From positions 496,001 to 560,000 of the forward strand of contig JADQAZ010000001.1 in assembly GCA_018524345.1 (NCBI GenBank): a DNA stretch of 64,000 nt. The letters run 5' to 3'. Source of the stretch: Harenicola maris (GTDB lineage: Bacteria; Pseudomonadota; Alphaproteobacteria; Rhodobacterales; Rhodobacteraceae). Positions 53,095 to 64,000 of the stretch are shown here, in pieces. Both the position numbers and the translations under genes were made by a program. Numbering within the stretch: the stretch's first letter is position 1; every line of letters begins with the position of its first letter. The notes below the pieces were generated by a model, which saw nothing but the letters and a program-made list of their open reading frames with translations, was not told the origin of the DNA and ran no database searches.

Positions 53095-54279
53095 ATGGTT
53101 CATGCCCCCGCCGACGCGCATTCCGTTTACGAGATTCTGGAAGCTTTGGTTTCCTTTCCCACTGTATCGAGCGAGAGCAATCTGCCCTTGATCGACTGGG
53201 TGGAGGAGTGGCTTTCCTTGCGGGGAATCACCGGCACGCGGGTGTATGACGAGAGCGGGCAGAAGGCGGCCTTTTACGCCCATACCGGCCCGATGGAGGC
53301 CGGCGCGGTGGTTTTGTCCGGCCATACGGATGTGGTGCCGGTCGAGGGGCAGGAGTGGACGAGTGATCCCTATGTTCTGACGCGCCGCGGCAGTCGCATC
53401 TACGGGCGCGGTGCCTGCGATATGAAGGGATTCGATGCCCTTGCCCTGTGGGCCATGGGGCAGGCGGCCGAGCGCGGGGTGGCGCGGCCTTTGCAGATTG
53501 CCCTGAGCTATGACGAGGAGGTCGGCTGTGTCGGCGCGCCGCCGATGATCGACCATATGATCGCCAGCGGGTTGCCCAAGGGCGATGTGGTCTTTGTGGG
53601 CGAGCCGTCGAATATGGGTGTGGTGACCGGCCATAAGGGCGGATACGGCTGGACCGTGCATGTGAAGGGCTTTGAGGTGCATTCCTCGCTGATGCACACT
53701 GGGGTTTCGGCGATTCTGGAGGGGTCCCGCCTGCTCATGTGGATCAACGAGATGAACGACGAGAACCGCGCCAAGGAGCCCAAGGGCAGCGATGCCATGT
53801 TCGAGCCGCCATGGACCACGGTGCATTGCGGCAAGGCATGGGGCGGCACGGCCCATAACATCACGGCGGCCGATTTCCACATGGGCGTGGATTTCCGCCT
53901 TGTCCCCGGCGATGACATCAAGGTGTGGGAAGAGCGCCTGATGACGAAGGTTGCCGAGCTTGAGGCGCCGATGAAGGCGATCCATCCCGATGCGGGGTTC
54001 ATCATGACGCCGCGGTTCCATGTGCCCGCCCTGCGGCCCGAGGCGGACGGCCCGGCCGAGCGTTTGGCCCGCCAGATGACGGGCGACAACGGCAGCCATG
54101 TTGTCAGCTATGGCACCGAGGCGGGGCAGTTTCAGGAACGCGGATATTCCGCCGTGGTCTGCGGGCCGGGCGATATCGCGCAGGCCCACCAGCCGGACGA
54201 ATTCATCGAGGCGAGCGAGTTGGAGAAAGGGCAGGCCTTTATGGAACGCCTTTTGGACCACCTTGCCACCCCAGTTTAA
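53095..54279 (+). CDS. argE: Acetylornithine deacetylase
   Basis: A 394-residue M20A metallohydrolase of arginine synthesis, releasing ornithine from N-acetylornithine. Motifs: LSGHTDVVPVEGQEW near residue 74-88 with the first metal His, IYGRGACDMKG near 102, DEEVGCVGA near 141 with the catalytic Glu, and the dimerisation domain with HSSLMHTG near 200. Length agrees with the family. The amidohydrolase gene follows after 31 nt, so the two are likely co-transcribed. Confidence 0.9.
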   Translation: MVHAPADAHSVYEILEALVSFPTVSSESNLPLIDWVEEWLSLRGITGTRVYDESGQKAAFYAHTGPMEAGAVVLSGHTDVVPVEGQEWTSDPYVLTRRGSRIYGRGACDMKGFDALALWAMGQAAERGVARPLQIALSYDEEVGCVGAPPMIDHMIASGLPKGDVVFVGEPSNMGVVTGHKGGYGWTVHVKGFEVHSSLMHTGVSAILEGSRLLMWINEMNDENRAKEPKGSDAMFEPPWTTVHCGKAWGGTAHNITAADFHMGVDFRLVPGDDIKVWEERLMTKVAELEAPMKAIHPDAGFIMTPRFHVPALRPEADGPAERLARQMTGDNGSHVVSYGTEAGQFQERGYSAVVCGPGDIAQAHQPDEFIEASELEKGQAFMERLLDHLATPV

Positions 54280-54310
54280 CCCAGACGATACCCAGAAAAA
54301 AGGACGCGAC

Positions 54311-55474
54311 ATGCCGATCAAGAACCGCTTTGCCGAGCTTTTGCCAGAAATCACGGAATGGCGCCGCGATATTCACCAGCACCCCGAGATCCTGTTCGAC
54401 ACCCACCGGACCGCGGCCTTGGTTGCGGAAAAGCTGGAGGCCTTTGGCTGTGACGAGGTGGTGACAGGCATCGGGCGCACCGGCGTTGTGGGCCTGATCA
54501 AAGGGCGCGAGAGCGGCTCTGGCAAGGTGATCGGGCTGCGGGCCGATATGGATGCGCTACCGATCGAAGAGGCGACAGGGGTGGACTATGCCTCCAAAAC
54601 GCCGGGGGCGATGCATGCCTGCGGCCATGACGGGCATACGGCGATGCTCCTCGGTGCGGCGAAGTATCTGGCCGAGACGCGCAATTTCGACGGCACCGTT
54701 GCGGTGATCTTCCAGCCCGCAGAGGAAGGTGGCGGCGGCGGCCGCGAAATGTGCGAAGACGGGATGATGGAACGCTTCGGCATTCAGGAAGTCTACGGCA
54801 TGCACAACTGGCCGGGTAAACCGGTGGGCAGCTTTTCCATTCGTCCCGGTGCGTTTTTTGCCGCAACGGATGTGTTCGAGATCGAGATCGAAGGCAAAGG
54901 CGGCCATGCGGCGAAACCCCATGAGACGATCGATACAACCGTCATGGCCTCGCATATCGTGCTGGCGATGCAATCCATCGTCAGCCGCAATGCGGATCCG
55001 GTGAAGAACATCGTGGTCTCCGTCACCAGCTTTGAAACCGACAGCAAGGCGTTCAATGTGATCCCGCAGAAGGTGACCCTGAAAGGCACCGTGCGCACGA
55101 TGGACCCGGAGATGCGCGATCTGGCGGAAACCCGCATCGGCGAAATCGCCGCGGCGCAGGCAACGGTCTTTGGCGGTACGGCCAAGCTCGACTATCAGCG
55201 CAACTATCCGGTGATGGTCAACTCCGAGGCGGAAACCGAATTCGCCGCCGATGTGGCGCGCGGTATCTCAGGTGAATGCGAAGAGGCGCCTCTGGTCATG
55301 GGCGGCGAGGACTTTGCCTTCATGCTGGAGGAACGCCCGGGGGCCTATATCCTTGTGGGCAATGGCGACACGGCCTCGGTGCATCACCCGGAATACAACT
55401 TTAACGACGACGCGATCCCCGCTGGCTGCAGCTGGTGGGCCGAAATCGCCGAACAACGGATGCCCATTTCGTAA
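54311..55474 (+). CDS. M20D amidohydrolase (hippurate hydrolase-like)
   Basis: A 387-residue amidohydrolase of the M20D group: RRDIHQHPE near residue 18, LRADMDALPI near 77, HACGHDGHTAMLLGAA near 100 with metal ligands, FQPAEEGGGG near 136, the dimerisation-domain GKGGHAAKPH, and GGEDFAFMLE near 330. Such enzymes split N-acyl amino acids or amides. The start ATG is preceded by AAAAGGACG. The specific substrate is unknown; pairing with argE suggests amino-acid turnover. Confidence 0.9.
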   Translation: MPIKNRFAELLPEITEWRRDIHQHPEILFDTHRTAALVAEKLEAFGCDEVVTGIGRTGVVGLIKGRESGSGKVIGLRADMDALPIEEATGVDYASKTPGAMHACGHDGHTAMLLGAAKYLAETRNFDGTVAVIFQPAEEGGGGGREMCEDGMMERFGIQEVYGMHNWPGKPVGSFSIRPGAFFAATDVFEIEIEGKGGHAAKPHETIDTTVMASHIVLAMQSIVSRNADPVKNIVVSVTSFETDSKAFNVIPQKVTLKGTVRTMDPEMRDLAETRIGEIAAAQATVFGGTAKLDYQRNYPVMVNSEAETEFAADVARGISGECEEAPLVMGGEDFAFMLEERPGAYILVGNGDTASVHHPEYNFNDDAIPAGCSWWAEIAEQRMPIS

Positions 55475-55567
55475 CGCTCCCGCCTCCTTAGCTTCGGCCA
55501 GAGGCCAAAGCACGGAGTTGGGCGTGGCCCGCGCCAAGGCGCGGGCAGGCCGCTGCGCGGCGAATTT

Positions 55568-55672
55568 ATGCCTTCGGCGAGGATATTTGGGCCAATAAGA
55601 AGCGCCGGGTTTGGTCTTCTTATTGGGGCAAATATCCCGGGGGGAGGCCGAAGGCCGGGGGGCAGCGCCCCC
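55568..55672. repeat. Head-to-head pair of R1 repeats, copies d1 and d2
   Basis: An inverted copy (CCTTCGGCGAGGATATTTGG then CCAATAAGAAG, 55568-55603) faces a direct copy (CTTCTTATTGG then AAATATCC, GGCCGAAGGCC, GGGGGCAGCGCCCCC with TTT, 55615-55672). Same architecture as at 32768-32886. It lies between the M20D gene and the glycosyltransferase-like gene. Confidence 0.82.
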
Positions 55673-55730
55673 TTTGGGTCGTTGCAGCGGGCGCGTCTGT
55701 GGCGTAGTGCCGTGACATAGGAGGCGCGTA

Positions 55731-56525
55731 ATGGTCAATGTTATCTGCATCAAATGGGGCACCCTGTTCGGGCCGGAGTATGTGAACCGGCTTTATTCCG
55801 GTGCGCGGCGCAATTTGACCGGGCCGGTGCGGTTTTTTTGCATGACGGAACATGCCGAGGGGCTGCATCCGGATGTGGAGGTTTTGCCTCTGCCGGTGGA
55901 GCCCTTTCTGGCGGAGATGGATGCGGCCTTGGCTGTGGCCAACCGGCAGGGGGCGATGCGCAAGGTGAGCCTGTTCCGGCCCGGGTTGATCCCCGATCTG
56001 GAAGGGCCGCTTTTGGGGTTTGATCTGGATGTGGTGATCACCGGATCGCTGGACGAGATTGTTGCCCATGCGCCGGGCAAGGTGGCCATGCGGGCCGATT
56101 GGCTGGAGGCGCGGCGGGGGCGCAAGACGGGGCATGGCTCTGTCTTTCGCTATGATCCGGCGGAGCATGGCTGGCTTTATGACACATTGGCCGCGGATGC
56201 GGGGCCGCAGGTGGCCAAGGCGCGGGGGTCAGAGCAGCGCTATACCTCGACCTTGGCGCAGGAGCGGGGGGCCTTTGCCTATCTGCCCGGGGATCAGGTG
56301 GTGAGTTTCAAGCATGGCTGTGTGCGTATGCCGCCGGCCTGTTATTTCGCGCCGCCGCGTTTGCCGGAGAACGCCCGCGTCGTCTGTTTCCACGGCAAGC
56401 CCAAGATGGAAGACGCGATTGACGGGTTTCACCAGAGCTGGTGGCGTCACGGGCTGGCCTGTGACTGGCTCAAGGAGCATTGGGTGACGCGGGCGGCGCA
56501 GGACCTCGGTCCCGACTGGGCGTGA
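55731..56525 (+). CDS. Glycosyltransferase-like protein
   Basis: A 264-residue cytoplasmic protein. The start MVNVICIKWGTLFGPEYVNRLYSG and an FDLDVVITGSLDE block near residue 98 (DxD-like with a following hydrophobic strand) resemble nucleotide-sugar glycosyltransferases of the GT-A kind; the later PGDQVVSFKHG and FHGKPKMED segments recur in Rhodobacteraceae proteins of unassigned role. No sugar-synthesis genes adjoin it. Acceptor and donor are unknown. Confidence 0.6.
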   Translation: MVNVICIKWGTLFGPEYVNRLYSGARRNLTGPVRFFCMTEHAEGLHPDVEVLPLPVEPFLAEMDAALAVANRQGAMRKVSLFRPGLIPDLEGPLLGFDLDVVITGSLDEIVAHAPGKVAMRADWLEARRGRKTGHGSVFRYDPAEHGWLYDTLAADAGPQVAKARGSEQRYTSTLAQERGAFAYLPGDQVVSFKHGCVRMPPACYFAPPRLPENARVVCFHGKPKMEDAIDGFHQSWWRHGLACDWLKEHWVTRAAQDLGPDWA

Positions 56526-56631
56526 CCCGCGCGGTGTGCGCAGGAACTGCGCGCACCGCGCCGGGCCCAAGGGGCGGCATTGCCCTTTAGGGCATTGATC
56601 GCTGCGCGGGAGGGTTTGCTTTCGCCGCGCC

Positions 56632-57636
56632 TTAGCCGCCGGTGTGGCTCATGTGGCGGGACATCTGGCCATCTGCCACCTGCCGCGAATAGTCGAAGTC
56701 ATGCCCTTTGGGTTTGCGGGCTATGGCGTTGCGGATGGCTGTTTCCAGTGCCTCGTTGCTTTCGGAGGAGCGCAGGGGCGCGCGGAGGTCGGCCATGTCT
56801 TCTTGGCCGAGGCACATGTAGAGTTCCCCTGTGCAGGTCAGGCGCACGCGGTTGCAGCTTTCGCAGAAGTTATGGGTCAGGGGCGTGATAAAGCCGATTT
56901 TCTGGCCGGTTTCCTGTAGGGCGACGTAGCGGGCCGGGCCGCCGGTGCGCTCGTGTAGGTGTTCGAGGGTATAGCGTTCGGCGAGGCGGGCGCGCAGGTC
57001 GTTCAGGTCCCAGTATTGGTCCAGCCGGTCCTCGTTGCCCAGATCGCCCATGGGCATGACCTCGATGAAGGTCAGGTCCATATCGCCCTTGGCGCACCAG
57101 TCCACGATGTCGAAGAGTTCATCCTCATTGAAGCCCTTGAGCGCCACGACGTTGATCTTGACGCGCAGGCCGGCGGCTTTGGCGGCCTCGATCCCGCGCA
57201 GCACTTGGGGCAGGCGGCCCCAGCGGGTGATCTCGGCGAATTTGGCCTCATCTAGCGTATCGAGCGAGATATTGACGCGGCGCACCCCTGCCTCGGCGAG
57301 GGGGCCTGCGAAGCGTTCGAGTTGGGATCCGTTGGTTGTGAGGGTCAGCTCCTCGAGTGCGCCGCTGTCGAGGTGGCGTTTCATGCCCGCAAAGAAGGTC
57401 ATGATATCGCGGCGGACAAGCGGTTCGCCGCCGGTGATGCGGAGCTTTTTGACGCCCATGCCGACGAAGGTGGAACACATGCGGTCGAGTTCCTCGAGGG
57501 TGAGCAGTTCCTTTTTCGGCAGGAAGGTCATGTTCTCGGACATGCAGTAAACACAGCGGAAATCGCAGCGATCGGTGACCGAAACGCGCAGGTAGTCGAT
57601 GGCGCGGGCGAAGGGATCAATAAGAGGTGCTGTCAT
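56632..57636 (-). CDS. moaA: GTP 3',8-cyclase MoaA
   Basis: MoaA is the radical-SAM enzyme of the first step of molybdenum cofactor synthesis. The 334-residue product has the SAM cluster CDFRCVYCM near residue 23-31, [10 protein letters not shown] near 70, the second cluster Cys set [16 protein letters not shown] near 262, and the C-terminal Gly-Gly tail (SHTGG) needed for activity. Length fits. No moaC or other moa genes are in view. Confidence 0.96.
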   Translation of the reverse strand: MTAPLIDPFARAIDYLRVSVTDRCDFRCVYCMSENMTFLPKKELLTLEELDRMCSTFVGMGVKKLRITGGEPLVRRDIMTFFAGMKRHLDSGALEELTLTTNGSQLERFAGPLAEAGVRRVNISLDTLDEAKFAEITRWGRLPQVLRGIEAAKAAGLRVKINVVALKGFNEDELFDIVDWCAKGDMDLTFIEVMPMGDLGNEDRLDQYWDLNDLRARLAERYTLEHLHERTGGPARYVALQETGQKIGFITPLTHNFCESCNRVRLTCTGELYMCLGQEDMADLRAPLRSSESNEALETAIRNAIARKPKGHDFDYSRQVADGQMSRHMSHTGG

Positions 57637-57724
57637 TATGTAGAGGTAAGCCGATGGGGAGCCTGCCGCAAGGGGAGGTTTGAAACCGTTGAAATCGGGG
57701 GGCGGGCCGGGTTAACTGGCGCTT

Positions 57725-58228
57725 ATGAAACATGTGATTTTGACAGGTATTGCGCTGATCGCCCTTGGGGGCTGTACAGCGGTGAATGTAGAGCCCGGCA
57801 CGGCGGCGAGCGCCGAGGGGCAGGTGCGGCCCGTGGCGCGGCCCGGTGCGTTGGATACGCAAACGCGGATCGTGGCGGCGCCGCCGCCGGTTTCCGCGCG
57901 CACCGAGGAGCAGTTTGACACCACCACGGCAGAGGAGCGCGCGGCCGCGGCCGCAGTGCCCGCTGCGCCGGCGGAGAAGCGCCTTGGGGTGACGATTGCC
58001 TCGCTTGGGGATCCCACGGATCCGGGGTTCTGGGCCGAGACGCCCTTGGTCAGCACCTTGACGCAGGGGCGGTTGGAGTATCCGGGGTCCGGCAAGTCGG
58101 TGCAGGTGGAATTGCGCCCGATTTCCGGCCCTGCGGGGGCGGGGAGCCGTGTGTCCCTGCCCGCGTTTCGGGTGCTTGAGGCGCCTTTGACGGCGCTGCC
58201 TGAGCTGGTGGTTTACTCGGGCGGTTGA
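57725..58228 (+). CDS. Lipoprotein of unknown function
   Basis: A 167-residue protein with a signal and lipobox ALGGC (Cys17), then an Ala/Pro/Arg-rich part (RPVARPG) and a C-terminal beta-like part. I know no function for it. It starts 88 nt from the moaA start on the opposite strand, and its 3' end overlaps the AlkD-like gene by 16 nt, tail to tail. Confidence 0.62.
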   Translation: MKHVILTGIALIALGGCTAVNVEPGTAASAEGQVRPVARPGALDTQTRIVAAPPPVSARTEEQFDTTTAEERAAAAAVPAAPAEKRLGVTIASLGDPTDPGFWAETPLVSTLTQGRLEYPGSGKSVQVELRPISGPAGAGSRVSLPAFRVLEAPLTALPELVVYSGG

Positions 58229-58943
58229 TCTGTTTGCTCGGGGGGCTCTGCCTTTGGGGGCAGGCCATCGGGCATCAGGCGGGCGGCCTCGCGGCGGACG
58301 AAGGGTTTGAGTTTGCTGCCGTATTTGCCCAAGAAATCATGCACGCGCGGCGCGTCGTGTTTGGACAGCTCGCGCAGCCACCATGCGATGGCCTTTTGAA
58401 TAAACCAATCGGGATCAGAGACATAGCCCGCGGCCCAGCCGAGGACACGGTCGCGGATTTCGAGGTCTGCGGCTTTGGGGTTGTTCTGTTTGGTCCATGG
58501 CAGGGTGCTGACCAAGGCCGCGCGGCGGGACCACATGTGTTCGGATTTGGTCCATTGTTCCACCTCGTCAAGGCGGGCGGGGTCGGCGATGAGGCGTTTG
58601 GCGCCTGCGCCGCAGGCGTGATCGGCGAGGGCCCAGCCGTCGAAATCGGGCACCCATGATTTGATCAGCTCCCATGCCGCTGTGTCATCGGGGCGGATGC
58701 GGGCCTGTAGCAGCAGGTTTGCGGCGGCGGTGCGGGCCTCGTGGATGTTGGAGTCCCACAGGCCCGAGGCGAGGGCGAGGCGATCGTCGAGCGTGAGGGC
58801 GGCGCGCCATTCTTTGGTCAGCACATAGATGTCGGGGTTGGCGACGCCCAGATAGGGGCGCTCTGCCTTGTGGTATTTGGCCATTTCCTCGGCTTTGCCG
58901 GGTTTGGATTTGGCGGAGATCGCCTCGATGGCGGCTTCTGGGG

Positions 58944-58947
<4 letters not shown>
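58213..58947 (-). CDS. DNA alkylation repair (AlkD-like) protein
   Basis: A 244-residue HEAT-repeat protein resembling the AlkD family of alkylpurine glycosylases: WSRRAALVSTLPW near residue 135, and DWFIQKAIAWWLRELSKHD near 185, with Trp/Asp residues of the type used in AlkD. The start ATG at 58947 overlaps the glmS stop (ATGA), so it is last in the glmU-glmS transcript. The C-terminal tail is Pro/Glu-rich. Catalytic activity is not certain. Confidence 0.82.
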
Positions 58948-60758
<1,811 letters not shown>

Positions 60759-60759
60759 A

Positions 60760-62115
60760 TTACTCTGCCTTCTTGGCTTTGGCGGCCTTCGCCGCCTTTA
60801 ACTTATCGAACAATTTACGGGCGAGGCCGGGTTTGTTGACCTGTTTGGCGCGGGCAAGGGCCAAGGCGCCATCGGGCACGTCCTGATTGATGATCGAGCC
60901 GGAGGCTGTCATCGCCTCGTCGCCCACTGTGACGGGGGCGATCAACATGGTGTTGGAGCCGATGAAGGCGCGGGCGCCGACCTCGGTATGGTGTTTCATC
61001 ACGCCGTCGTAGTTGCAGGTGATCGTGCCTGCGCCGACGTTGGTTTGGGTGCCGATATGGGCATCGCCGATATAGGAGAGGTGATTGACCTTGGCGCCCT
61101 CGTCGATGATGGCGTTCTTGATTTCGACGAAATTGCCGACCCTCGTGTCCTCTTGCAATTCCGCACCGGGCCGCAGGCGGGCGTAGGGGCCGACGACGGC
61201 GCCGCGGGCGACGTGGCAGCCCTCCAGATGGGAAAAGGCGCGGATGGTGGCGCCGGTTTCGACCGTGACGCCGGGGCCGAAGACCACGTTGGGCTCGATG
61301 ATACAGTCGCGGCCCAAGACGGTGTCATGGGCGAAGAAGACGGTTTCGGGGGCGGTGAGGGTGACGCCATCGGCGAGCGCCTCGGCGCGGGCGGCTGCTT
61401 GGAAGGTGGCCTCTGCCTGAGCGAGGTCAGCGCGGGAGTTGACGCCCATTGTCTCTGCCTCGTCGCAGGTGACGGCGGTTGCGTTCAGCCCGCGTTCGCG
61501 GGCGAGGGCGACGATGTCGGTGAGGTAGTATTCGCCAGAGGCATTCTCGTTGGAGAGCTGCGCCACCAGATCGAACAGCAGCCGGGCACTGGCGCAGATA
61601 ACGCCGCTATTGCAAAGGGTTATGGCGCGTTCTTGTTCGCTTGCGTCCTTGTATTCGACGATCCGTTCCAGCGCCTTGCCCTGCATCACAAGACGGCCGT
61701 AGCGGCCGGGATCGGCGGCCTCGAAGCCCAGCACGACGACATCGTGGAAGGCGCGTTCCTCGAGCATTTTGTGCAGGGTGAGTTCGGAGATAAAGGGGGT
61801 ATCGCCGAAGAGGACAATGACATTGCCAAGCTCGTCTTCCAGCGCCTCGGCGGCTTGCGCCACGGCGTGGCCGGTGCCCAGCTGTTCGGTTTGCTCGACG
61901 GTGATGGCCTCTGGGTTGAGGTCAAGGGCGGCGGCGGAGACCGCGGCGCTGTGGTGGCCGGTGACGATGACGGTGTTGTTTGCCTCCACCGCCTCTGCGG
62001 CCTTCATGGCGTGGGCCAGAAGCGGGGCGCCGGCGACCTGATGCAGCACCTTGGCGGTGTCCGATTGCATCCGAGTGCCTTGGCCTGCGGCCAGAATGAT
62101 TAAGCTGGTGCTCAT
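60760..62115 (-). CDS. glmU: Bifunctional N-acetylglucosamine-1-phosphate uridyltransferase/GlcN-1-P acetyltransferase
   Basis: GlmU supplies UDP-GlcNAc to peptidoglycan and lipid A synthesis. The 451-residue product opens LIILAAGQGTRM (uridyltransferase loop), then EQLGTGHAV, and from about 250 a left-handed beta-helix with hexapeptide repeats, including VGNFVEIKN, GAGTITCNYDG and FIGSNTMLIAPV. I use ATG 62115 (MSTSLIILAAG); twelve in-frame codons upstream are not needed. A Lys/Ala-rich tail ends the protein. It heads a glmU-glmS-AlkD transcript, divergent from gph. Confidence 0.96.
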   Translation of the reverse strand: MSTSLIILAAGQGTRMQSDTAKVLHQVAGAPLLAHAMKAAEAVEANNTVIVTGHHSAAVSAAALDLNPEAITVEQTEQLGTGHAVAQAAEALEDELGNVIVLFGDTPFISELTLHKMLEERAFHDVVVLGFEAADPGRYGRLVMQGKALERIVEYKDASEQERAITLCNSGVICASARLLFDLVAQLSNENASGEYYLTDIVALARERGLNATAVTCDEAETMGVNSRADLAQAEATFQAAARAEALADGVTLTAPETVFFAHDTVLGRDCIIEPNVVFGPGVTVETGATIRAFSHLEGCHVARGAVVGPYARLRPGAELQEDTRVGNFVEIKNAIIDEGAKVNHLSYIGDAHIGTQTNVGAGTITCNYDGVMKHHTEVGARAFIGSNTMLIAPVTVGDEAMTASGSIINQDVPDGALALARAKQVNKPGLARKLFDKLKAAKAAKAKKAE

Positions 62116-62245
62116 GAAAGGGGGTGTCCCTATTGTTGTCTGCTCTGGCATTTTTGCCCTTGGCCTGTTTTATCCGAGGCAGGGCGCACCGCAAGGGGGT
62201 GCTGTGTCACCTTTGGTGACAGTGGATTTCAGGGCGAGGTTGGCG

Positions 62246-62911
62246 ATGCGGACGGTTGTTTTCGATTTGGACGGGACTTTGGCGGATACCAGCGCCGATT
62301 TGATTGCGGCGGGGAATGCTGGATTGGCGGGGATGGGCTATCCGGCGGCGCTTGATCCGGTTGCGGATATGGCGACGGCCTTTGCGGGGGGGCGGGCGAT
62401 GCTCCGCCTTGGGCTGGCGCGGGCGGGGGTTGAGGACGAGGGCGAGGTGGACCGCGGTTTCCCGCTGTTGATCGAGGCCTACGGCGCGGCGATTGATGTG
62501 CATACGCGGCTGTATCCCGGTGTGGAGGCGGCGCTGGATGCTTTGGCGGAGGCAGGGTTCATTCTGGCGGTCTGCACCAACAAGCCCGAGGGGCTTGCCG
62601 CGACCCTGCTGGAACGGTTGGGGATTGCGGGGCGGTTTGCGGCGATGCTGGGGGCCGATACCCTGCCGGTGCGCAAGCCCGACCCCGAGCATCTGTTGGA
62701 AACCGTGCGGCGGGCGGGGGGCGATCCGGCGCGTTCGATCCTGATCGGCGATACGGTGACGGATTATAAGGCGGCGCGCAATGCGGGGCGGCCGATAGTG
62801 CTTGTGGGCTTTGGCCCGCATGGGGCGGGGGTGGCCGAGATGGGGCCGGATGCGATGCTGGATCACTATGATGATCTGCCTGCCCTTGCGGCGCGGCTTT
62901 TGCCCCATTGA
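62246..62911 (+). CDS. gph: Phosphoglycolate phosphatase-like HAD hydrolase
   Basis: A 221-residue HAD-superfamily phosphatase: motif I FDLDGTLADT at residues 5-14, motif II CTNKPEGLAATLL near 111, a Lys in RKPDPEHLLE near 145, and motif III IGDTVTDYKAARNAG near 168-182. The DGTLADTSAD region and cap match Gph. ATG 62246 was chosen; the longer frame back to 62051 overlaps glmU and adds nothing. It would clear phosphoglycolate formed in DNA repair or by other routes. Confidence 0.85.
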   Translation: MRTVVFDLDGTLADTSADLIAAGNAGLAGMGYPAALDPVADMATAFAGGRAMLRLGLARAGVEDEGEVDRGFPLLIEAYGAAIDVHTRLYPGVEAALDALAEAGFILAVCTNKPEGLAATLLERLGIAGRFAAMLGADTLPVRKPDPEHLLETVRRAGGDPARSILIGDTVTDYKAARNAGRPIVLVGFGPHGAGVAEMGPDAMLDHYDDLPALAARLLPH

Positions 62912-62942
62912 CGGCGCGGCACTTCGCGCCCAGTTTGCACCC

Positions 62943-64000
62943 ATGACAGAGATATTCACAGGCAATTTCACCCAGCAGGAACCCATCCCCGAGGCGGGGA
63001 TCGAGGCGGCGTTGAAGGTGATGCGCAGCGGGCGCTTGCACCGCTATAACGTGGCAGAGGGGGAGGCGGGCGAGACCGCCCTTCTGGAGCAGGAGTTCGC
63101 GGCTTACACCGGTGCGAAATATTGCCTTGCCGTTGCCTCGGGCGGTTATGCCATGGGTGCCGCATTGCGTGCCCTTGGGGTGGCACCGGGGGCGCAGGTC
63201 TTGACGAATGCCTTTACGCTGGCCCCGGTGCCTGGTGCGATTGCGGCTGTCGGGGCGGTGCCTGTTTTCATTGGGGTTACGCCGGATCTGGTGATTGATC
63301 TGGGGGATCTGGCGCAGAAGGTGCGCGGCGAGGCCAAGGTTTTGATGCTGTCGCATATGCGCGGGCATATCTGCGATATGGAGCGTCTGATGGCGATCTG
63401 TGATGACGCGGGTGTCGCGGTGATCGAGGATTGCGCCCATACCATGGGCGGCGCTTGGAAGGGGGTTCCTTCGGGGCGGCAGGGGGTGATGGGGTGTTAT
63501 TCGACCCAGACCTACAAGCATATGAATTCCGGCGAGGGGGGGCTTTTGGTCTCTGACGATGCGGAGTTGATGGCGCGGGCGATCATGCTCTCGGGCAGCT
63601 ATATGCTGTTTGAGCGCCATCTTGCCGCGCCCCCGCCCGAGGCCTTTGCCGAGATCAAGTATCAGACGCCCAATGTCTCGGGCCGGATGGACAATTTGCG
63701 GGCGGCGATTTTGCGGCCCCAACTGGCGGACCTGCCGGCGCAGGTGGCGCGGTGGAATGCGCGCTATCGGGTGCTCGAGGAAGGTTTGGCCGATGTGCCG
63801 GGCCTTGCCCTGACCACGCGCCCTGCGGAGGAGACCTATGTCGGCTCCTCGATCCAGTTTTTGCTGACCGATTGGGAAGAGCCTGCGATCACCGAGGTTC
63901 TGGCGCGCTGTGCGAAGCGGGGCGTTGAATTGAAATGGTTCGGCGCGGCGGAGCCTGCGGGCTTTACCAGCCGTTATGACAGCTGGCGCTATGCGCCCTC
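62943..64000 (+). CDS. DegT/DnrJ/EryC1/StrS-family aminotransferase, 5' part
   Basis: An open frame from ATG 62943 that continues past the window end (352 codons visible). It has the fold-type I sugar-aminotransferase layout: early RYNVAEGEAGETALLEQEFAAYTG, VIEDCAHTMGG with the PLP Asp near residue 160, and TYKHMNSGEGG near 190 with the expected Schiff-base Lys. Substrate type (sugar nucleotide or other keto compound) is unknown; the start lies 31 nt after gph. Confidence 0.85.
   Translation, partial: MTEIFTGNFTQQEPIPEAGIEAALKVMRSGRLHRYNVAEGEAGETALLEQEFAAYTGAKYCLAVASGGYAMGAALRALGVAPGAQVLTNAFTLAPVPGAIAAVGAVPVFIGVTPDLVIDLGDLAQKVRGEAKVLMLSHMRGHICDMERLMAICDDAGVAVIEDCAHTMGGAWKGVPSGRQGVMGCYSTQTYKHMNSGEGGLLVSDDAELMARAIMLSGSYMLFERHLAAPPPEAFAEIKYQTPNVSGRMDNLRAAILRPQLADLPAQVARWNARYRVLEEGLADVPGLALTTRPAEETYVGSSIQFLLTDWEEPAITEVLARCAKRGVELKWFGAAEPAGFTSRYDSWRYAP

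Overview
The window is a high-GC chromosomal segment from an alphaproteobacterium. It is almost certainly a member of the Rhodobacterales (Roseobacter/Rhodobacteraceae group). The signs are the order of the division and cell-wall cluster (murD, ftsW, murG, murC, two DUF2484 genes, murB, ddl, ftsQ, ftsA, ftsZ, lpxC, bamD, recN), an FtsZ with a long Ala/Pro-rich linker, GANTC sites in front of ftsZ, the block cobT, cobS, J-domain gene and bolA, and dense REP-like palindromes between genes. Genus cannot be fixed from the sequence alone. I see no rRNA, tRNA, CRISPR array or intact insertion sequence.

Layout. 1-15.8 kb: murD 3' end, an inverted flavoprotein gene, then a tightly overlapping plus-strand cluster for peptidoglycan precursor synthesis and division, followed by lipid A (lpxC), outer-membrane assembly (bamD) and DNA repair (recN). 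15.9-24.2 kb: a D-lactate/glycolate-type FAD dehydrogenase, a ClC channel, DUF427, an M24B aminopeptidase and the cobaltochelatase subunits cobT/cobS. 24.4-29.6 kb: a secreted small protein, a GSCFA protein, a J-domain protein, bolA, a DUF4177 protein and a low-complexity membrane protein that looks acquired. 29.6-38.4 kb: gatB, a secreted Het-C/zinc-phospholipase-like protein coupled to a 35-codon ORF, an amidinotransferase, an APH(6)-like kinase, a lytic transglycosylase and pepN. 38.7-45.9 kb: malate synthase G, a C26 amidohydrolase, an SDR and pntA/pntB. 46.1-49.0 kb: an accessory island of unknown genes. 49.0-55.5 kb: a peptide-type ABC transporter without ATPase genes, argE and an M20D amidohydrolase. 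55.7-64.0 kb: a glycosyltransferase-like gene, moaA, a lipoprotein, an AlkD-like gene, glmS, glmU, gph and the start of a DegT-family aminotransferase.

The most interesting locus is 46.07-48.97 kb. A GTG-started protein with an Ig-like middle and a metzincin-type HExxHxxxxxH/Met-turn end is followed 2 nt later by a gene of unknown family. Next come a 46-bp repeat, then a 32-codon in-frame fragment matching only the extreme C-terminus of the metalloprotease, then (3 nt later) a diverged paralogue of the first small gene, then a second copy of the 46-bp repeat (44/46 identical). This is the geometry of a polymorphic toxin with immunity gene plus an orphan toxin-tip/immunity cassette, with a family of toxin and immunity proteins I do not recognise.

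Other non-coding structure worth attention: a three-part intergenic repeat at four loci, an AT-rich palindrome family that once lies inside a reading frame, an 11-bp-period array of four direct repeats, a 57-nt near-perfect hairpin in front of glcB, and candidate RNA hairpins near the starts of lpxC and the ABC substrate-binding gene.
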